Positions 53,144 through 62,116 of a stretch of 64,000 nucleotides of DNA are shown in pieces. The DNA is from Kitasatospora gansuensis (GTDB lineage: Bacteria; Actinomycetota; Actinomycetes; Streptomycetales; Streptomycetaceae), in NCBI RefSeq assembly GCF_014203705.1, contig NZ_JACHJR010000001.1, forward strand, positions 3,224,001 to 3,288,000. The letters are read 5' to 3'. The notes under the pieces were generated by a model. The model was not told the DNA's origin. It made no database searches and saw only the letters and a list, made by a program, of their open reading frames with translations. Both the position numbers and the translations under genes were made by a program. Position 1 is the stretch's first letter; the number at the start of each line of letters is the position of its first letter.

Positions 53144-55762
53144 TCAGCCCCGGTCGTAGTAGCCGAACAGGTCGACCACCAGAGCCGCCGAGCCGGAGCT
53201 GGAGTTCCAGAAGTCGACGAGCTTGGTCGGGCCGGTGCTCGCCTGCACGAGGTTCGGCACGACCTCACCGGGCTGCCAGTTCAGCGTGGAGACCAGGGGC
53301 CGTACCGGTGGGACGGCGACGTGGTCCGCGTACTGGAGCGCTGTGTTCGGGTCCGGTGCGACGGTCAGGAAGCCCTGCCCGGCGGTGTTGGCGACCGTGG
53401 TGTTCAGGACCGCCCCGCTCACGTCGGCCCCCAGCCCGCCGAACTGCTGCCACACGTACTGGCCCCGGCCGAATCCCTCGTACGACCAGTCCCGGGTGTC
53501 CACCAGCCGCTTCGGGGTCACCGGCATGTAGGCGGCGCCGGTCGTGCCGTAGTACCCGACCACGTCCACGATCACGTCGGTGGGCGACCCGCTGCCGTTG
53601 AAGATCCGGATCTTCCCGTCCGGACCGACCGGTACGACCACCGAGTTGGCGATGGTCTGGCCCGGGCCGAAGTTCAGGTTCGACGCCAGCGGAGTGGGCG
53701 CACCGCTCGGGTGGGCCGTCAGGTAGCCGCCGGCCGTCGCCCCGGTGGTGGTGACGTTGAGCGCGACGGCGGTGATGCCCGAGCCCGGCAGGGGTGCGGC
53801 CTTGCTGCCCGCGATCGGCAGCTCGACCGATCCCCGTCCCGGAATCCGACCCTGTGTCACGCCGGTGCCGTCCCGGGTGTCCATCAGACGCGCGGGGTCG
53901 ACCGAGGTGTAGCCGCCCGCGGCGGACTTGGTGAAGTAGCCGGCGATGTCGGCGATCAGGTCCACCGTCCCCTGGCTGCCGTTGAACAGCTCGACCCAGC
54001 CGTCCGCGCCGACCGGCACCACGGTCAGGTTCGGCACGGTCTGCCCGGCGGTGAAGTTCACGTTGGAGGCCAGCGGCCGGGCCGTCCCGGAGGCGAAGGC
54101 CGTGATGTACCCACCGTGGCTGCCGTCGGTGACCGTCACGTTGAGGACCGCGGCCGTGACCCCGGCCGGGATGCTCCCGTTCCCCGCGATCCGGATCCGC
54201 ACCGAGGAGTTCGGCTGCACCTTGGCGACCGGCGCGCCCGTCCCGGTCCTGGTGTCCAGCAGCCGGGTGGGGCCGTACGCCGTGTAGTTGGAGCCCGTGG
54301 TGGCCACCTGCACCGTACTGGTGATCACGTCGCCGTGGCTGGTGGTGGCCGTCACGGTGACCCGGTAGGCCCCGAGCTTGGCGTACGTGTGCCAGGCCTG
54401 CCGGCTGCCCGCCGGGCCGTAGTAGGAGTCGGCCGTCGTGGTGCCGTCGCCCCAGTCGATCACCAGCTTCGTGTCGACCGGCTGGGTCAGGACGTCCGTG
54501 ATGTTCATGGTGAGCGCGACGGCATGGGCGCTGGTGCTGCGCGCGTCGAGGCCCAGTGCGAACTCCGGTCGCGGGTCGTACTGCACCGCTCCCCGGCTCC
54601 GGTAGCCACCGGTGCCGAAGAAGTCCGTGTCCAGCCGGCCCGGGGCGTCCGGGTTCGCGGAGTCGACGGAGGCGGCTCCCGGACGCAGCTTGGCGTCGGC
54701 GTAGGCCTCGTCCAGCCGGAACCGGACCGGCTTCGGCTCCGACGCGTCCACCACGTCGTTCCGGCCCTGGTCCGGCACCGCGGCGCGGAAGGCGTCAAGG
54801 GTCGGGTACTCGACGCCGCCCCAGGCGTACGGTGCGGTGGCGTTGTCGGCGTGGCTGTGGAAGGCGTTGTAGTCGGCCGTACTGCCCGTCCGGGCCTGCG
54901 CCGAGACGGCGATGTCCGGGGCCCAGCCCGCGCCTCGGCTCTTGCAGCTCTCCTTGGTGCTCACCAGCTTCGCCGCCTCGGTGACGTCCTCCAGCAGGTT
55001 GTTCTGGATGCTGACGCCGGTGGAGGCGCCGTCCACGGCGACCGCCGGGGCGCAGCTGCGCTGGATCGTGTTGCCCACGACGTTCAGCCCGGCCACCCCG
55101 GTGGCGGATATCCCGGTCGCCACCACGACGTTGCTCGCCAAGGTCACCTGGCTCGCCCCGGCGGCGACGGAGATGCCCGAGGCACCGGGCTTCCAGCCGC
55201 GGGTGTCGAGGTACGAGCGGCTCACCGTGACACCGCTCGACGCACCGTCGATCCGGACCGCGTCCAGCGGCCCGGGGTCGGGCCGGCCGACGGGAGTGCC
55301 GTACGCGTAGACGTGCAGGGAGTCGAGGGTGATCCGACTCGACCCCCGCACCTCCACCGGCACGCCGCCGGTCGAAGCCAGCATCAGGTTCCGGACCGTC
55401 ACATCGGTGACCCCGTCGAGGATCAGAGCCGACTTGCCGAGCCCGTCCTGCACCTGTGCGTGGTCCCCCACCCCGACGATCGAGATGCCGGAGGTCCTGA
55501 CCCGGACCACGTCACCGGAGGACGACCCGATCGCGCCCGCCACCTTGATCGTGTCGCCGGGGACGGCCGCGTCCACCGCGACCTGGAGGTTGCAGTAGGG
55601 ACTGGCGGCGGTACCGCTGCCGGGGCTGCCCGGGTAGCAGACCGAGGCGGTCGTGGCATAGATCGTCCGGCCGCTGCCGGAGTCGGACGCGTCGGCCACG
55701 GCCGGCGTGAGCACGAAAAGGGCCGCCAGCAAGGCGGCCGTCGTGGTGGAGCGGCGGTGCAC
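53144..55762 (-). CDS. Secreted beta-helix/PKD protein with three LDTR repeats
   Basis: 872-aa exported protein with a signal peptide (cleavage near VADAS). Residues about 30-270 form a right-handed parallel beta-helix (pectate-lyase-like repeats with SGISIVGV, GVTVSRSYLDTRG, ASNVVVATG); about 395-480 is a PKD-like domain (VIDWGDGTT...WHTYAKLGAYRVTVTAT); and about 485-872 comprises three repeats of roughly 120-130 residues, each opening with RL(L/M/V)DTR, then NxTxG-rich strands, and closing with D(I/V/L)xGY(F/Y). These repeats are common in large actinobacterial exoproteins and are probably cell-surface or carbohydrate-binding modules. No catalytic residue can be named. It lies upstream of no co-transcribed gene. 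Confidence 0.85.
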   Translation of the reverse strand: MHRRSTTTAALLAALFVLTPAVADASDSGSGRTIYATTASVCYPGSPGSGTAASPYCNLQVAVDAAVPGDTIKVAGAIGSSSGDVVRVRTSGISIVGVGDHAQVQDGLGKSALILDGVTDVTVRNLMLASTGGVPVEVRGSSRITLDSLHVYAYGTPVGRPDPGPLDAVRIDGASSGVTVSRSYLDTRGWKPGASGISVAAGASQVTLASNVVVATGISATGVAGLNVVGNTIQRSCAPAVAVDGASTGVSIQNNLLEDVTEAAKLVSTKESCKSRGAGWAPDIAVSAQARTGSTADYNAFHSHADNATAPYAWGGVEYPTLDAFRAAVPDQGRNDVVDASEPKPVRFRLDEAYADAKLRPGAASVDSANPDAPGRLDTDFFGTGGYRSRGAVQYDPRPEFALGLDARSTSAHAVALTMNITDVLTQPVDTKLVIDWGDGTTTADSYYGPAGSRQAWHTYAKLGAYRVTVTATTSHGDVITSTVQVATTGSNYTAYGPTRLLDTRTGTGAPVAKVQPNSSVRIRIAGNGSIPAGVTAAVLNVTVTDGSHGGYITAFASGTARPLASNVNFTAGQTVPNLTVVPVGADGWVELFNGSQGTVDLIADIAGYFTKSAAGGYTSVDPARLMDTRDGTGVTQGRIPGRGSVELPIAGSKAAPLPGSGITAVALNVTTTGATAGGYLTAHPSGAPTPLASNLNFGPGQTIANSVVVPVGPDGKIRIFNGSGSPTDVIVDVVGYYGTTGAAYMPVTPKRLVDTRDWSYEGFGRGQYVWQQFGGLGADVSGAVLNTTVANTAGQGFLTVAPDPNTALQYADHVAVPPVRPLVSTLNWQPGEVVPNLVQASTGPTKLVDFWNSSSGSAALVVDLFGYYDRG

Positions 55763-55798
55763 GGACGTTCTCCTTGCTCAGAACGGACTCAACGCAAA

Positions 55799-55830
55799 GG
55801 TCCCGCCCGATCTTTCGATCGGGCGGGACC
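55799..55830 (-). terminator. Terminator of tRNA-Ala
   Basis: Perfect 14-bp stem GGTCCCGCCCGATC / GATCGGGCGGGACC with TTTC loop, starting 4 bases beyond the tRNA 3' end. Confidence 0.85.
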
Positions 55831-55832
55831 CT

Positions 55833-55911
<79 letters not shown>

Positions 55912-55967
55912 AACGAGAAGAAACTCTAGCACCTCTTCGCGGGGGCTCGTGACCACCCCTCACCTGG

Positions 55968-56978
55968 CTACTCGTTCGCGGCGCGGGGCCGGGAGGGGTA
56001 GTCGGCCTCGGCGCCGGGGGCGGGTTCGGCGTACTGGTCGAAGAGCGGGGTGTTGCGGGCCTCGGTGCTGCGACCGGCCTCCCAGCCGGAGCGGGGGTCG
56101 AGGCCGCGGGTGGAGCGGGGGGCCACCGGGGCGGTGACGTAGGTGGGGAGGGGGACCGGGACGGGCTCCCAGGAGTCGGGGCCGGCGGCGGCGCGTTCGC
56201 GCATGCCGTCGACCCACTCCTCGTGGTCGGTCGCCTCGACCAAGGCCGAGTCGGTGGTGGCCAGCCGCAGGTGCGGCCGTCCCTCGGCGGCGGGCACCGG
56301 GGCCGGGGCGGCGGCGGCCCGGGCGGACTGCTGACGCTCCGTCGGCTGCGGACGCCCGGCCGGGGGCGAGGCGGGCTGCGCGGCCGGACGGGCCGCGGCG
56401 GCCCGGGTGCGTTCGCGGTCGCGCAGCCGCTCGGCGTCCCGGGCGGCCCGGGTGCGGTCGAGCTTGACCTCGTACCGCTGCCGTTCCAGCCGGCGCAGGT
56501 GGCCGATGTAGAGGGTGAGCAGCAGGCCGGGCAGCGCGGGCACCCAGAGGAAGGCGACGCCGAACACCGCCGCGACCACCGCACCGGCGGCGAAGGCGAG
56601 GAAGAGCGTGGTGACCATCCGGCGCCGCCGGGCCAGCAGCCTGGCCCGCCGCTCGACCGAACCGCGCGCAGCCGCGGCAACAGCCGAGGCCGAAGGAACG
56701 GGAACCGGCGGAATGGCCGGTTCGGCCGGGGCCACGACTGGGAGATCGGTGTCCACCGCCGGGGCGGGGTCCGATTCGGGGCTGGTCTCGTCGTCGCCAA
56801 GTACCCGGGTCGCCCGCCGCTCCATGGCCGACCGTCCGGCCAGCAGGCGGATCGCGGTACTGAAGCGTTCCGTCGGACGCGCCTCGTTGAGCTCGTCCTG
56901 CCTGCGGAGCCACATCGGCACCAGATAGGCAGCCCAGGCCCCTACGATGACCGCGTAGATAAGGCCGCTACTGCGCAT
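55968..56978 (-). CDS. sepX: Divisome protein SepX/GlpR
   Basis: 336-aa membrane protein with one N-terminal helix (GLIYAVIVGAWAAYLVPMWLRR region) and a pair of helices at about 120-155 (TTLFLAFAAGAVVAAVFGVAFLWVPALPGLLL), linked by a disordered Pro/Ala/Arg-rich cytoplasmic region. This start and topology match the Streptomyces SepX/GlpR family, a divisome component needed for normal septation; in Corynebacterium GlpR binds Glp, a MoeA-like protein that contacts FtsZ. A moeA-like gene lies nearby on the same strand, as expected. The 150-bp AT-richer gap upstream probably holds its promoter. Confidence 0.88.
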   Translation of the reverse strand: MRSSGLIYAVIVGAWAAYLVPMWLRRQDELNEARPTERFSTAIRLLAGRSAMERRATRVLGDDETSPESDPAPAVDTDLPVVAPAEPAIPPVPVPSASAVAAAARGSVERRARLLARRRRMVTTLFLAFAAGAVVAAVFGVAFLWVPALPGLLLTLYIGHLRRLERQRYEVKLDRTRAARDAERLRDRERTRAAAARPAAQPASPPAGRPQPTERQQSARAAAAPAPVPAAEGRPHLRLATTDSALVEATDHEEWVDGMRERAAAGPDSWEPVPVPLPTYVTAPVAPRSTRGLDPRSGWEAGRSTEARNTPLFDQYAEPAPGAEADYPSRPRAANE

Positions 56979-57128
56979 GTTTCACACGGTACGGGCGCGG
57001 GGGAAGGCCCGGCAGCAATTTGGCGCGGCGTGTCGTGTGATCAAGCTGATTCTCCGACTATTTTGCCGGTATTTGTGACCACTCGGCCGGCCTGCGATGC
57101 CATATCGATATCTATTTCGAACACTTAT

Positions 57129-57755
57129 TCAATTATCGCGCCGGTCCCGGCTCCTGACCGACCGCCAGCGGTTCAGCATGCCCTCCGGCACCTCCTCGGC
57201 GGTCAGCGCGTACACCAGGTGGTCCCGCCAGTCGCCGTCGATGTGCAGATAGCGCGGCCGCATTCCCTCCTCGCGGAAGCCGAGCTTTTCGGCCACCCGT
57301 CGGCTCGGCCAGTTCTCCGGCCGAATGCAGACCTCGATCCGGTGCAGGCCGAGGGTGCCGAAGCAGTGGTCGACGGCGAGCGCGACGGCGGTCGGCATGA
57401 TGCCCCGGCCGGCCACCGACTCGTCCACCCAGTAGCCGATGTTGGCCGAGCACATCGAGCCCCAGGTCATCCCACCGACCGTCAGCTGCCCGACCAGGCG
57501 GCCCCGGTGCAGCACCACGAACGGCACCATCCGGCCCGCCGCCGCCTCGTGCCGCAGGTAGCGGGCCATCTGCCGGAAGGTCGGCCGGGCCACCCCGGCC
57601 CGACCGGGCCCGGCGGGCGGGACGGTGGCCTCCCAGCGGCGCAGCCAGTCCCGGTTGCGCTGGCTGACCTCCTGCCAGGAACGCTGGTCGCGGACCCGGA
57701 TCGGCCGCAGCGCGACGTCCCCCTCCAGGAGTTCGACCTGCCAGGAGGCGTTCAG
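57129..57755 (-). CDS. rimJ: RimJ-type ribosomal protein N-acetyltransferase, CTG start
   Basis: 208-aa GNAT protein of the RimJ/RimL type, which acetylates the N-terminus of a ribosomal protein (S5 or S18) or a related target. Visible motifs are VELLEGDVALRPIRVRDQRSWQEV at the start, VGQLTVGGM, ANIGYWVDESVAGRGIMPTAV (acetyl-CoA loop) and NWPSRRVAEKLGF. The conserved N-terminus lies upstream of the first in-frame GTG (57593). Between it and the upstream in-frame stop the only credible start is CTG 57755, with GAGGGGAG 6 bases before it and overlapping the mog stop (CTGA). Transcription is with mog, moaC and moeA. Confidence 0.82.
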   Translation of the reverse strand: MNASWQVELLEGDVALRPIRVRDQRSWQEVSQRNRDWLRRWEATVPPAGPGRAGVARPTFRQMARYLRHEAAAGRMVPFVVLHRGRLVGQLTVGGMTWGSMCSANIGYWVDESVAGRGIMPTAVALAVDHCFGTLGLHRIEVCIRPENWPSRRVAEKLGFREEGMRPRYLHIDGDWRDHLVYALTAEEVPEGMLNRWRSVRSRDRRDN

Positions 57756-58285
57756 GGCGCACTCCCCTCAGCGGAGCCACCAGAGGCGGAGCCACCGGGA
57801 GCGGATGCCGCCGGCCGCGGGTGGTCGCCACCGCCGAGCTGGTCCACGGCGTGCGGGAGCAGCGGCGTCAGCACGGCCAGGCCGTCCTTGACCCCTCCGG
57901 TGGAGCCCGGCAGGTTGACGATCAGGGTACGTCCGGCCAGTCCGGCCAGGCCCCGGGACAGCGCCGAGGTGGGCACCTTCTCCCGGCCGTACGCCCGGAT
58001 GGCCTCGGCGATGCCGGGGATCTGACGGTCGATCACCCGGGCGGTCATCTCCGGGGTGAGGTCCATCGGCGAGATGCCGGTGCCGCCGGTGGTGACCACC
58101 GCGTCGTACCCGGCGGCCACGGCGGCCCGCAGCGCGGCCTCCACCGGCTCGCCGTCCGGGACGACCTGCGGCCCGTCCACGGTGAAGCCCATCGCCCGCA
58201 GGCCCGCGGCGACCAGCGGGCCGCCCTTGTCCTCGTACACCCCGGCCGAGGCGCGGTTGGAGACCGTGACGGCCAGCGCTCTCAC
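57752..58285 (-). CDS. mog: Molybdopterin adenylyltransferase MogA/MoaB type
   Basis: 177-aa enzyme that adenylates molybdopterin before molybdate insertion. The signature [16 protein letters not shown] is intact, preceded by [24 protein letters not shown], and followed by the GVKDGLAVL segment. GTG 58285 overlaps the moaC stop by 4 bases, and its stop overlaps the likely CTG start of rimJ, so moaC-mog-rimJ is a coupled series. A C-terminal Gly/Ser-rich tail of about 20 residues is extra to the family. Confidence 0.93.
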   Translation of the reverse strand: MRALAVTVSNRASAGVYEDKGGPLVAAGLRAMGFTVDGPQVVPDGEPVEAALRAAVAAGYDAVVTTGGTGISPMDLTPEMTARVIDRQIPGIAEAIRAYGREKVPTSALSRGLAGLAGRTLIVNLPGSTGGVKDGLAVLTPLLPHAVDQLGGGDHPRPAASAPGGSASGGSAEGSAP

Positions 58286-58782
58286 TCCGACACCGCCGCG
58301 CCCGACGAGGCCGCCCAGTCGCCGCTCTTGCCGCCGGTCTTGCTGAGCACCCGGACGTGCTCGATGGTGGCGCCCTTGTCGACGGCCTTGACCATGTCGA
58401 TCACGGTCAGCCCGGCCACCGCGACGGCGGTCAGCGCCTCCATCTCGACGCCGGTCCGGTCGGCGGTCCGCACGGTGGCGGTGATCTCGACGGCGTCGTC
58501 GGCCACCGTGAGCTCGACGGTGACGCCGGAGATCGCGATCGGGTGGCAGAGCGGGATCAGGTCGGGGGTCTTCTTGGCGCCCATGATCCCGGCGATCCGG
58601 GCCACCGCGAGGGCGTCGCCCTTGGGGACGCCCTCGCCGCGCAGCAGCTCGATCACCCGGGCGGCCACCCTGACCCGTCCGGCGGCGACGGCCGTCCGGA
58701 CGGTGGTGGCCTTCTCGGAGACGTCGACCATCCGGGCGGCGCCGGTCTCGTCGACGTGGGTGAGGCGCGGTGTTTCGGACAA
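58282..58782 (-). CDS. moaC: Cyclic pyranopterin monophosphate synthase MoaC
   Basis: 166-aa enzyme completing cyclic pyranopterin monophosphate formation in molybdenum-cofactor synthesis. Conserved parts are [49 protein letters not shown] (active-site loops) and [29 protein letters not shown], with the final KTGGKSG. I prefer TTG 58782, because GGAG lies 6 bases upstream; GTG 58794 and TTG 58809 are alternatives. It is followed by mog with a GTGA overlap. Confidence 0.92.
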   Translation of the reverse strand: MSETPRLTHVDETGAARMVDVSEKATTVRTAVAAGRVRVAARVIELLRGEGVPKGDALAVARIAGIMGAKKTPDLIPLCHPIAISGVTVELTVADDAVEITATVRTADRTGVEMEALTAVAVAGLTVIDMVKAVDKGATIEHVRVLSKTGGKSGDWAASSGAAVSE

Positions 58783-58839
58783 AGGGGACTCCACGGTGGC
58801 ACGGGTCAAGTACCGCGCTACCGTACAACCCCGCCCCGG

Positions 58840-60159
58840 TCAGCCCGTGAGAAGGACCACATCGACGGTGCGTCCGGCCGCCACCGAGGTCTCGTCCTCG
58901 GGCACCGCGATCAGGCAGTTGGCCCGGGCCAGCGCGCCGACCAGGTGCGATCCCTCGCCGCCGACCGGCACCACCTCACCGTCCGCGGACGAGTACCAGC
59001 CGCGCAGGAACTGCCGCCGCCCGGCCGGGGAGCGCAGCTCGGCGGTGCAGACCGCGCGGACCACCGGCCGGTGGATGTCGGGGGCGCCCATCATGGTGCG
59101 GATCACCGGGCGGACGAACAGCTCGAAGGAGATGTACGAGCTGACCGGGTTGCCGGGCAGGGCGAGCAGCGGGGTGCCCTGGATCCGGCCGAAGCCCTGC
59201 GGCTTGCCGGGCTGCATCCGCAGCCGCCGGAAGTCGACCTCGCCGTACTCGGCGAAGACCTCCTTGACCACGTCGTACGCGCCCACGCTGACCCCGCCGC
59301 TGGTGACGATCAGGTCGGCCCGGCCGAGCTGGTCCTCCAGCACCGCGCGCAGCACGGCCGCGTCGTCCGGGACGCCGCCGACCCGGTAGGCGATCGCCCC
59401 GGCGTCCTGGGCGGCGGCGGTCAGCGTGTAGCTGTTGGAGTCGGAGATCTGCCCGGGGCCGACCGGCTCGCCGGGCTCGACGAGTTCGCTGCCGGTGGAG
59501 AGCACCACCACCCGCGGGCGGGGGCGGACCCGGACGGTGCCGCGGCCGATCGCGGCGAGCAGGCCGAGCTGGGTGGGGCCGAGCAGGGCGCCCGCCTCCA
59601 GCACCCGCTCCCCCGCCGACAGGTCGCTGCCCCGGCGGCGGATGTGCGCGCCTTCGGTGACCGGGCGGAGCACCCGGACCTCCTCGGAAGCACCCGAGGA
59701 AGCGCTGGTAGACGCGGCGGTCATCGCGTCGGCGGCCTTCCCGGTGCCGCTGCCGCCGTCGGTCCACTCGACCGGGGCGACCGCCTCGGCGCCGGGCGGT
59801 ACGGGCGCGCCGGTCATGATCCGGGCGGTCTGGCCCGGGCCCACCTTGGGGAGTTCACCCGCGCCGGCCGCGATCTCGCCGATCACGGTGAGCACCGAGG
59901 GGTACTGCTCGGTGGCCCCGGCGGTGTCCGCGGTGCGGACCGCGTAGCCGTCCATCGAGCTGTTGTCGAAGGGCGGCAGGTCCACCTCCGAGCTGACGTC
60001 CTCGGCCAGCCGGCAGCCCTGGGCGTCGAGCAGCTGGAGCTCGATCGCCGGGAGCGGGACGACATCTGACAGTACGTCCGCCAGATGCTCGTCCACGCTC
60101 CACATGCGCGGCGGCGCCGGGGTCTCTTCGCAGCAGGAATCCGAAGTCGTCCCGGTCAT
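58840..60159 (-). CDS. moeA: Gephyrin-like molybdotransferase MoeA/Glp
   Basis: 439-aa MoeA-family protein that inserts molybdate into adenylated molybdopterin, and in actinobacteria can also act as Glp, an FtsZ-binding partner of GlpR/SepX. Domains are recognisable: the N-terminal DVVPLPAIELQLLDAQGCRLAEDV and DNSSMDGYAVR, MTGAPVPPGA, the central LVTSGGVSVG-type motif (read as IVTSGGVSVGAYDVVKEV) and LLALPGNPVSSYISFELFVRP. A low-complexity Ala/Ser insert (about 135-160) is additional. It lies 18 bp downstream of galU and upstream of moaC. Confidence 0.93.
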   Translation of the reverse strand: MTGTTSDSCCEETPAPPRMWSVDEHLADVLSDVVPLPAIELQLLDAQGCRLAEDVSSEVDLPPFDNSSMDGYAVRTADTAGATEQYPSVLTVIGEIAAGAGELPKVGPGQTARIMTGAPVPPGAEAVAPVEWTDGGSGTGKAADAMTAASTSASSGASEEVRVLRPVTEGAHIRRRGSDLSAGERVLEAGALLGPTQLGLLAAIGRGTVRVRPRPRVVVLSTGSELVEPGEPVGPGQISDSNSYTLTAAAQDAGAIAYRVGGVPDDAAVLRAVLEDQLGRADLIVTSGGVSVGAYDVVKEVFAEYGEVDFRRLRMQPGKPQGFGRIQGTPLLALPGNPVSSYISFELFVRPVIRTMMGAPDIHRPVVRAVCTAELRSPAGRRQFLRGWYSSADGEVVPVGGEGSHLVGALARANCLIAVPEDETSVAAGRTVDVVLLTG

Positions 60160-60177
60160 CGCACACTCGCCTTCTGG

Positions 60178-61098
60178 TCAGTCCTGCATCTCCGTGGCGA
60201 CGAACTCCTTGAGCCAGGACCGGAACTCCGGGCCGAGGTCATCGCGTTCGCACGCCAGACGGACGATAGCGCGAAGGTAGTCCGCGCGGTCGCCGGTGTC
60301 GTACCGGCGGCCCTTGAAGAGCACGCCGTGCACCGGGCCGCCGCCGGTCTCGTCCCGGGTCGCCAACTCGCGCAGCGCGTCGGTCAGCTGGATCTCGCCG
60401 CCCCGGCCGGGCTTGGTCTCGCGCAGCACGTCGAAGACGGCCGGGTCGAGGATGTAGCGGCCGATCACCGCGTAGTTCGACGGGGCGTCGGCCGTGTCGG
60501 GCTTCTCCACCAGGTCGGTGATCCGGAAGACGTCGTCGCCGAAGCCGTTGGGCTTGACCGCGGCGCAGCCGTACAGGTGGATCTGCTCCGGCTCGACCTC
60601 CATCAGCGCCACCACCGAGCCGCCGAGCTCCTGCTGGACCTCGATCATCCGGGACAGCAGCGGGTCGCGCGGGTCGATCAGGTCGTCACCGAGCAGGACC
60701 GCGAACGGCTGGCCCGCGACGTGCTGTTCGGCGACCGAGACCGCGTGGCCGAGGCCCTTCGGGTCGCCCTGCCGGACGTAGTGCATGTTGGCCAGCTGCA
60801 CCGACTCCTGGACCCGGCGGAGCTTGTCCTTGTCACCCTTACGAGCGAGCAGCTCCTCGAGCTCGTAGGCCCGGTCGAAGTGGTCCTCCAGGGCGCGCTT
60901 GTTGCGGCCGGTGACCATCAGTATGTCGGAGAGGCCGGCCGCGGAGGCCTCCTCGACGACGTACTGGATCGCGGGCTTGTCGACGACCGGAAGCATCTCC
61001 TTCGGGGTGGCCTTGGTCGCGGGGAGGAATCGGGTCCCCAAACCGGCGGCAGGCACCACGGCCTTGGTGACAGGGAGGCGGGCGTTCGTCGTCGTCAT
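60178..61098 (-). CDS. galU: UTP-glucose-1-phosphate uridylyltransferase
   Basis: 306-aa enzyme that makes UDP-glucose from UTP and glucose-1-phosphate. Its N-terminal nucleotide-binding motif is PAAGLGTRFLPATKATPKEMLP, with VDKPAIQYVVEEA, LLGDDLIDP (metal-binding Asp) and VEKPDTADAPSNYAVIGRYIL further on. Length and motifs are standard. It heads a leftward run galU-moeA-moaC-mog-rimJ. UDP-glucose also links to trehalose synthesis by the OtsA route, but here it is simply a core gene. Confidence 0.96.
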   Translation of the reverse strand: MTTTNARLPVTKAVVPAAGLGTRFLPATKATPKEMLPVVDKPAIQYVVEEASAAGLSDILMVTGRNKRALEDHFDRAYELEELLARKGDKDKLRRVQESVQLANMHYVRQGDPKGLGHAVSVAEQHVAGQPFAVLLGDDLIDPRDPLLSRMIEVQQELGGSVVALMEVEPEQIHLYGCAAVKPNGFGDDVFRITDLVEKPDTADAPSNYAVIGRYILDPAVFDVLRETKPGRGGEIQLTDALRELATRDETGGGPVHGVLFKGRRYDTGDRADYLRAIVRLACERDDLGPEFRSWLKEFVATEMQD

Positions 61099-61170
61099 GC
61101 GTCAGACCTTACTAAGGCGGGTTTCCACCGGGCTGAGTGCAGGGTTAACCAGTGATGAAACAACGGCTGG

Positions 61171-62016
61171 TCAGGGGCCCGTGTCGTGTCCAGCAGCCAC
61201 AGCGGCCGTCGAGTGGGCGGTGCCGGCGGAGGTGAGGGGGGCCTCCTCGGTACCGGGCGACAGATTACCGGTGATTTCCACCGGCTCCGCCTCCCCGGTC
61301 AGCTCGGCCGCCCCGCGCCAGCAGTCGCCGCCCCCGGCGCGGGCCGCACCGAGCGCGCGGTCGGCGGCGCGCAGCAGCAGGGCGGCGTGCGCCCCGTCCT
61401 CCGGCAGCACCGCGATCCCGACCGCCGCGGTCAGGCCGTTGCGCCCGGACACCCGGCCGGGCTCCGCGCCGGCCGGGGACCAGTCGAGCAGCTGGTGCCT
61501 GCGGACCGTCCAGCAGAGCCGCTCGGCGACCTGCACCGCGCCGTCCAGGCCGGTGTCGGGCAGCACCACCAGGAACTCCTCGCCGCCGTACCGGCCCAGG
61601 GTGTCCGAGCGGCGGATCTCCACGCTCAGCCGCTGCGCGAGGTCGCGCAGTATCGCGTTGCCGCGGGCCCGGCCGTGCTCGGCGACCACCGACTCGAAGC
61701 CCGCGATCTCCAGCATCAGCAGGGCCAACGGCCGTGGCAGGGCGCCCGGATCGACCCGCCGGGCCCGCTCCACCTCGCGGTCCAGGGTGAGCTGGAGGTG
61801 CCGGTAGTTCCACACGCCGGTGAGCGGGTCGCAGGAGGCGGTGCGCTGGAGCACGTCCCGCTCGGCGGTCAGCTCGTCGACCCGGAGCCGGAGCGCGGCC
61901 TCCCGGCTCTCGGCGTCGGCGGCCCGTCGGCGCAGCCGAAGGCCCGTCAGGGCGACGGCGCCCAGCGCCGGGGCGCTGAGCACGGCCAGCGCCTGGACCA
62001 GGAACGGGGTGGACAT
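61171..62016 (-). CDS. Membrane-anchored GGDEF protein (diguanylate cyclase)
   Basis: 281-aa protein with an N-terminal membrane helix (about 5-28), a short coiled-coil-like helix (RRAADAESREAALRLRVDELTAERDVLQR) and a GGDEF domain. The signature is GRYGGEEFLVVLP, so cyclase activity to make cyclic di-GMP is likely, and RRSD placed before it matches the inhibitory I-site RxxD. No EAL domain follows. It is co-directional with galU, 72 bp upstream, and divergent from the cyclo-ligase gene. The input signal is unknown; the membrane helix and coil suggest dimerisation control. Confidence 0.9.
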   Translation of the reverse strand: MSTPFLVQALAVLSAPALGAVALTGLRLRRRAADAESREAALRLRVDELTAERDVLQRTASCDPLTGVWNYRHLQLTLDREVERARRVDPGALPRPLALLMLEIAGFESVVAEHGRARGNAILRDLAQRLSVEIRRSDTLGRYGGEEFLVVLPDTGLDGAVQVAERLCWTVRRHQLLDWSPAGAEPGRVSGRNGLTAAVGIAVLPEDGAHAALLLRAADRALGAARAGGGDCWRGAAELTGEAEPVEITGNLSPGTEEAPLTSAGTAHSTAAVAAGHDTGP

Positions 62017-62116
62017 CCGGTGCCTTCCGCGTGTCAGGCTCTGTGCACCGGGCGGCCGCCGCTCGCCGAAGGGTGCGGGCGGGCCACCGGGCCGGAGCGG
62101 GACCAAGGAGTATCCA

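Noticed and set aside
57129..57593. Short RimJ starting at GTG 57593 (154 aa)
   Set aside because: This would drop the conserved first strand and helix (VELLEGDVALRPIRVRDQ), which are present just upstream in frame.
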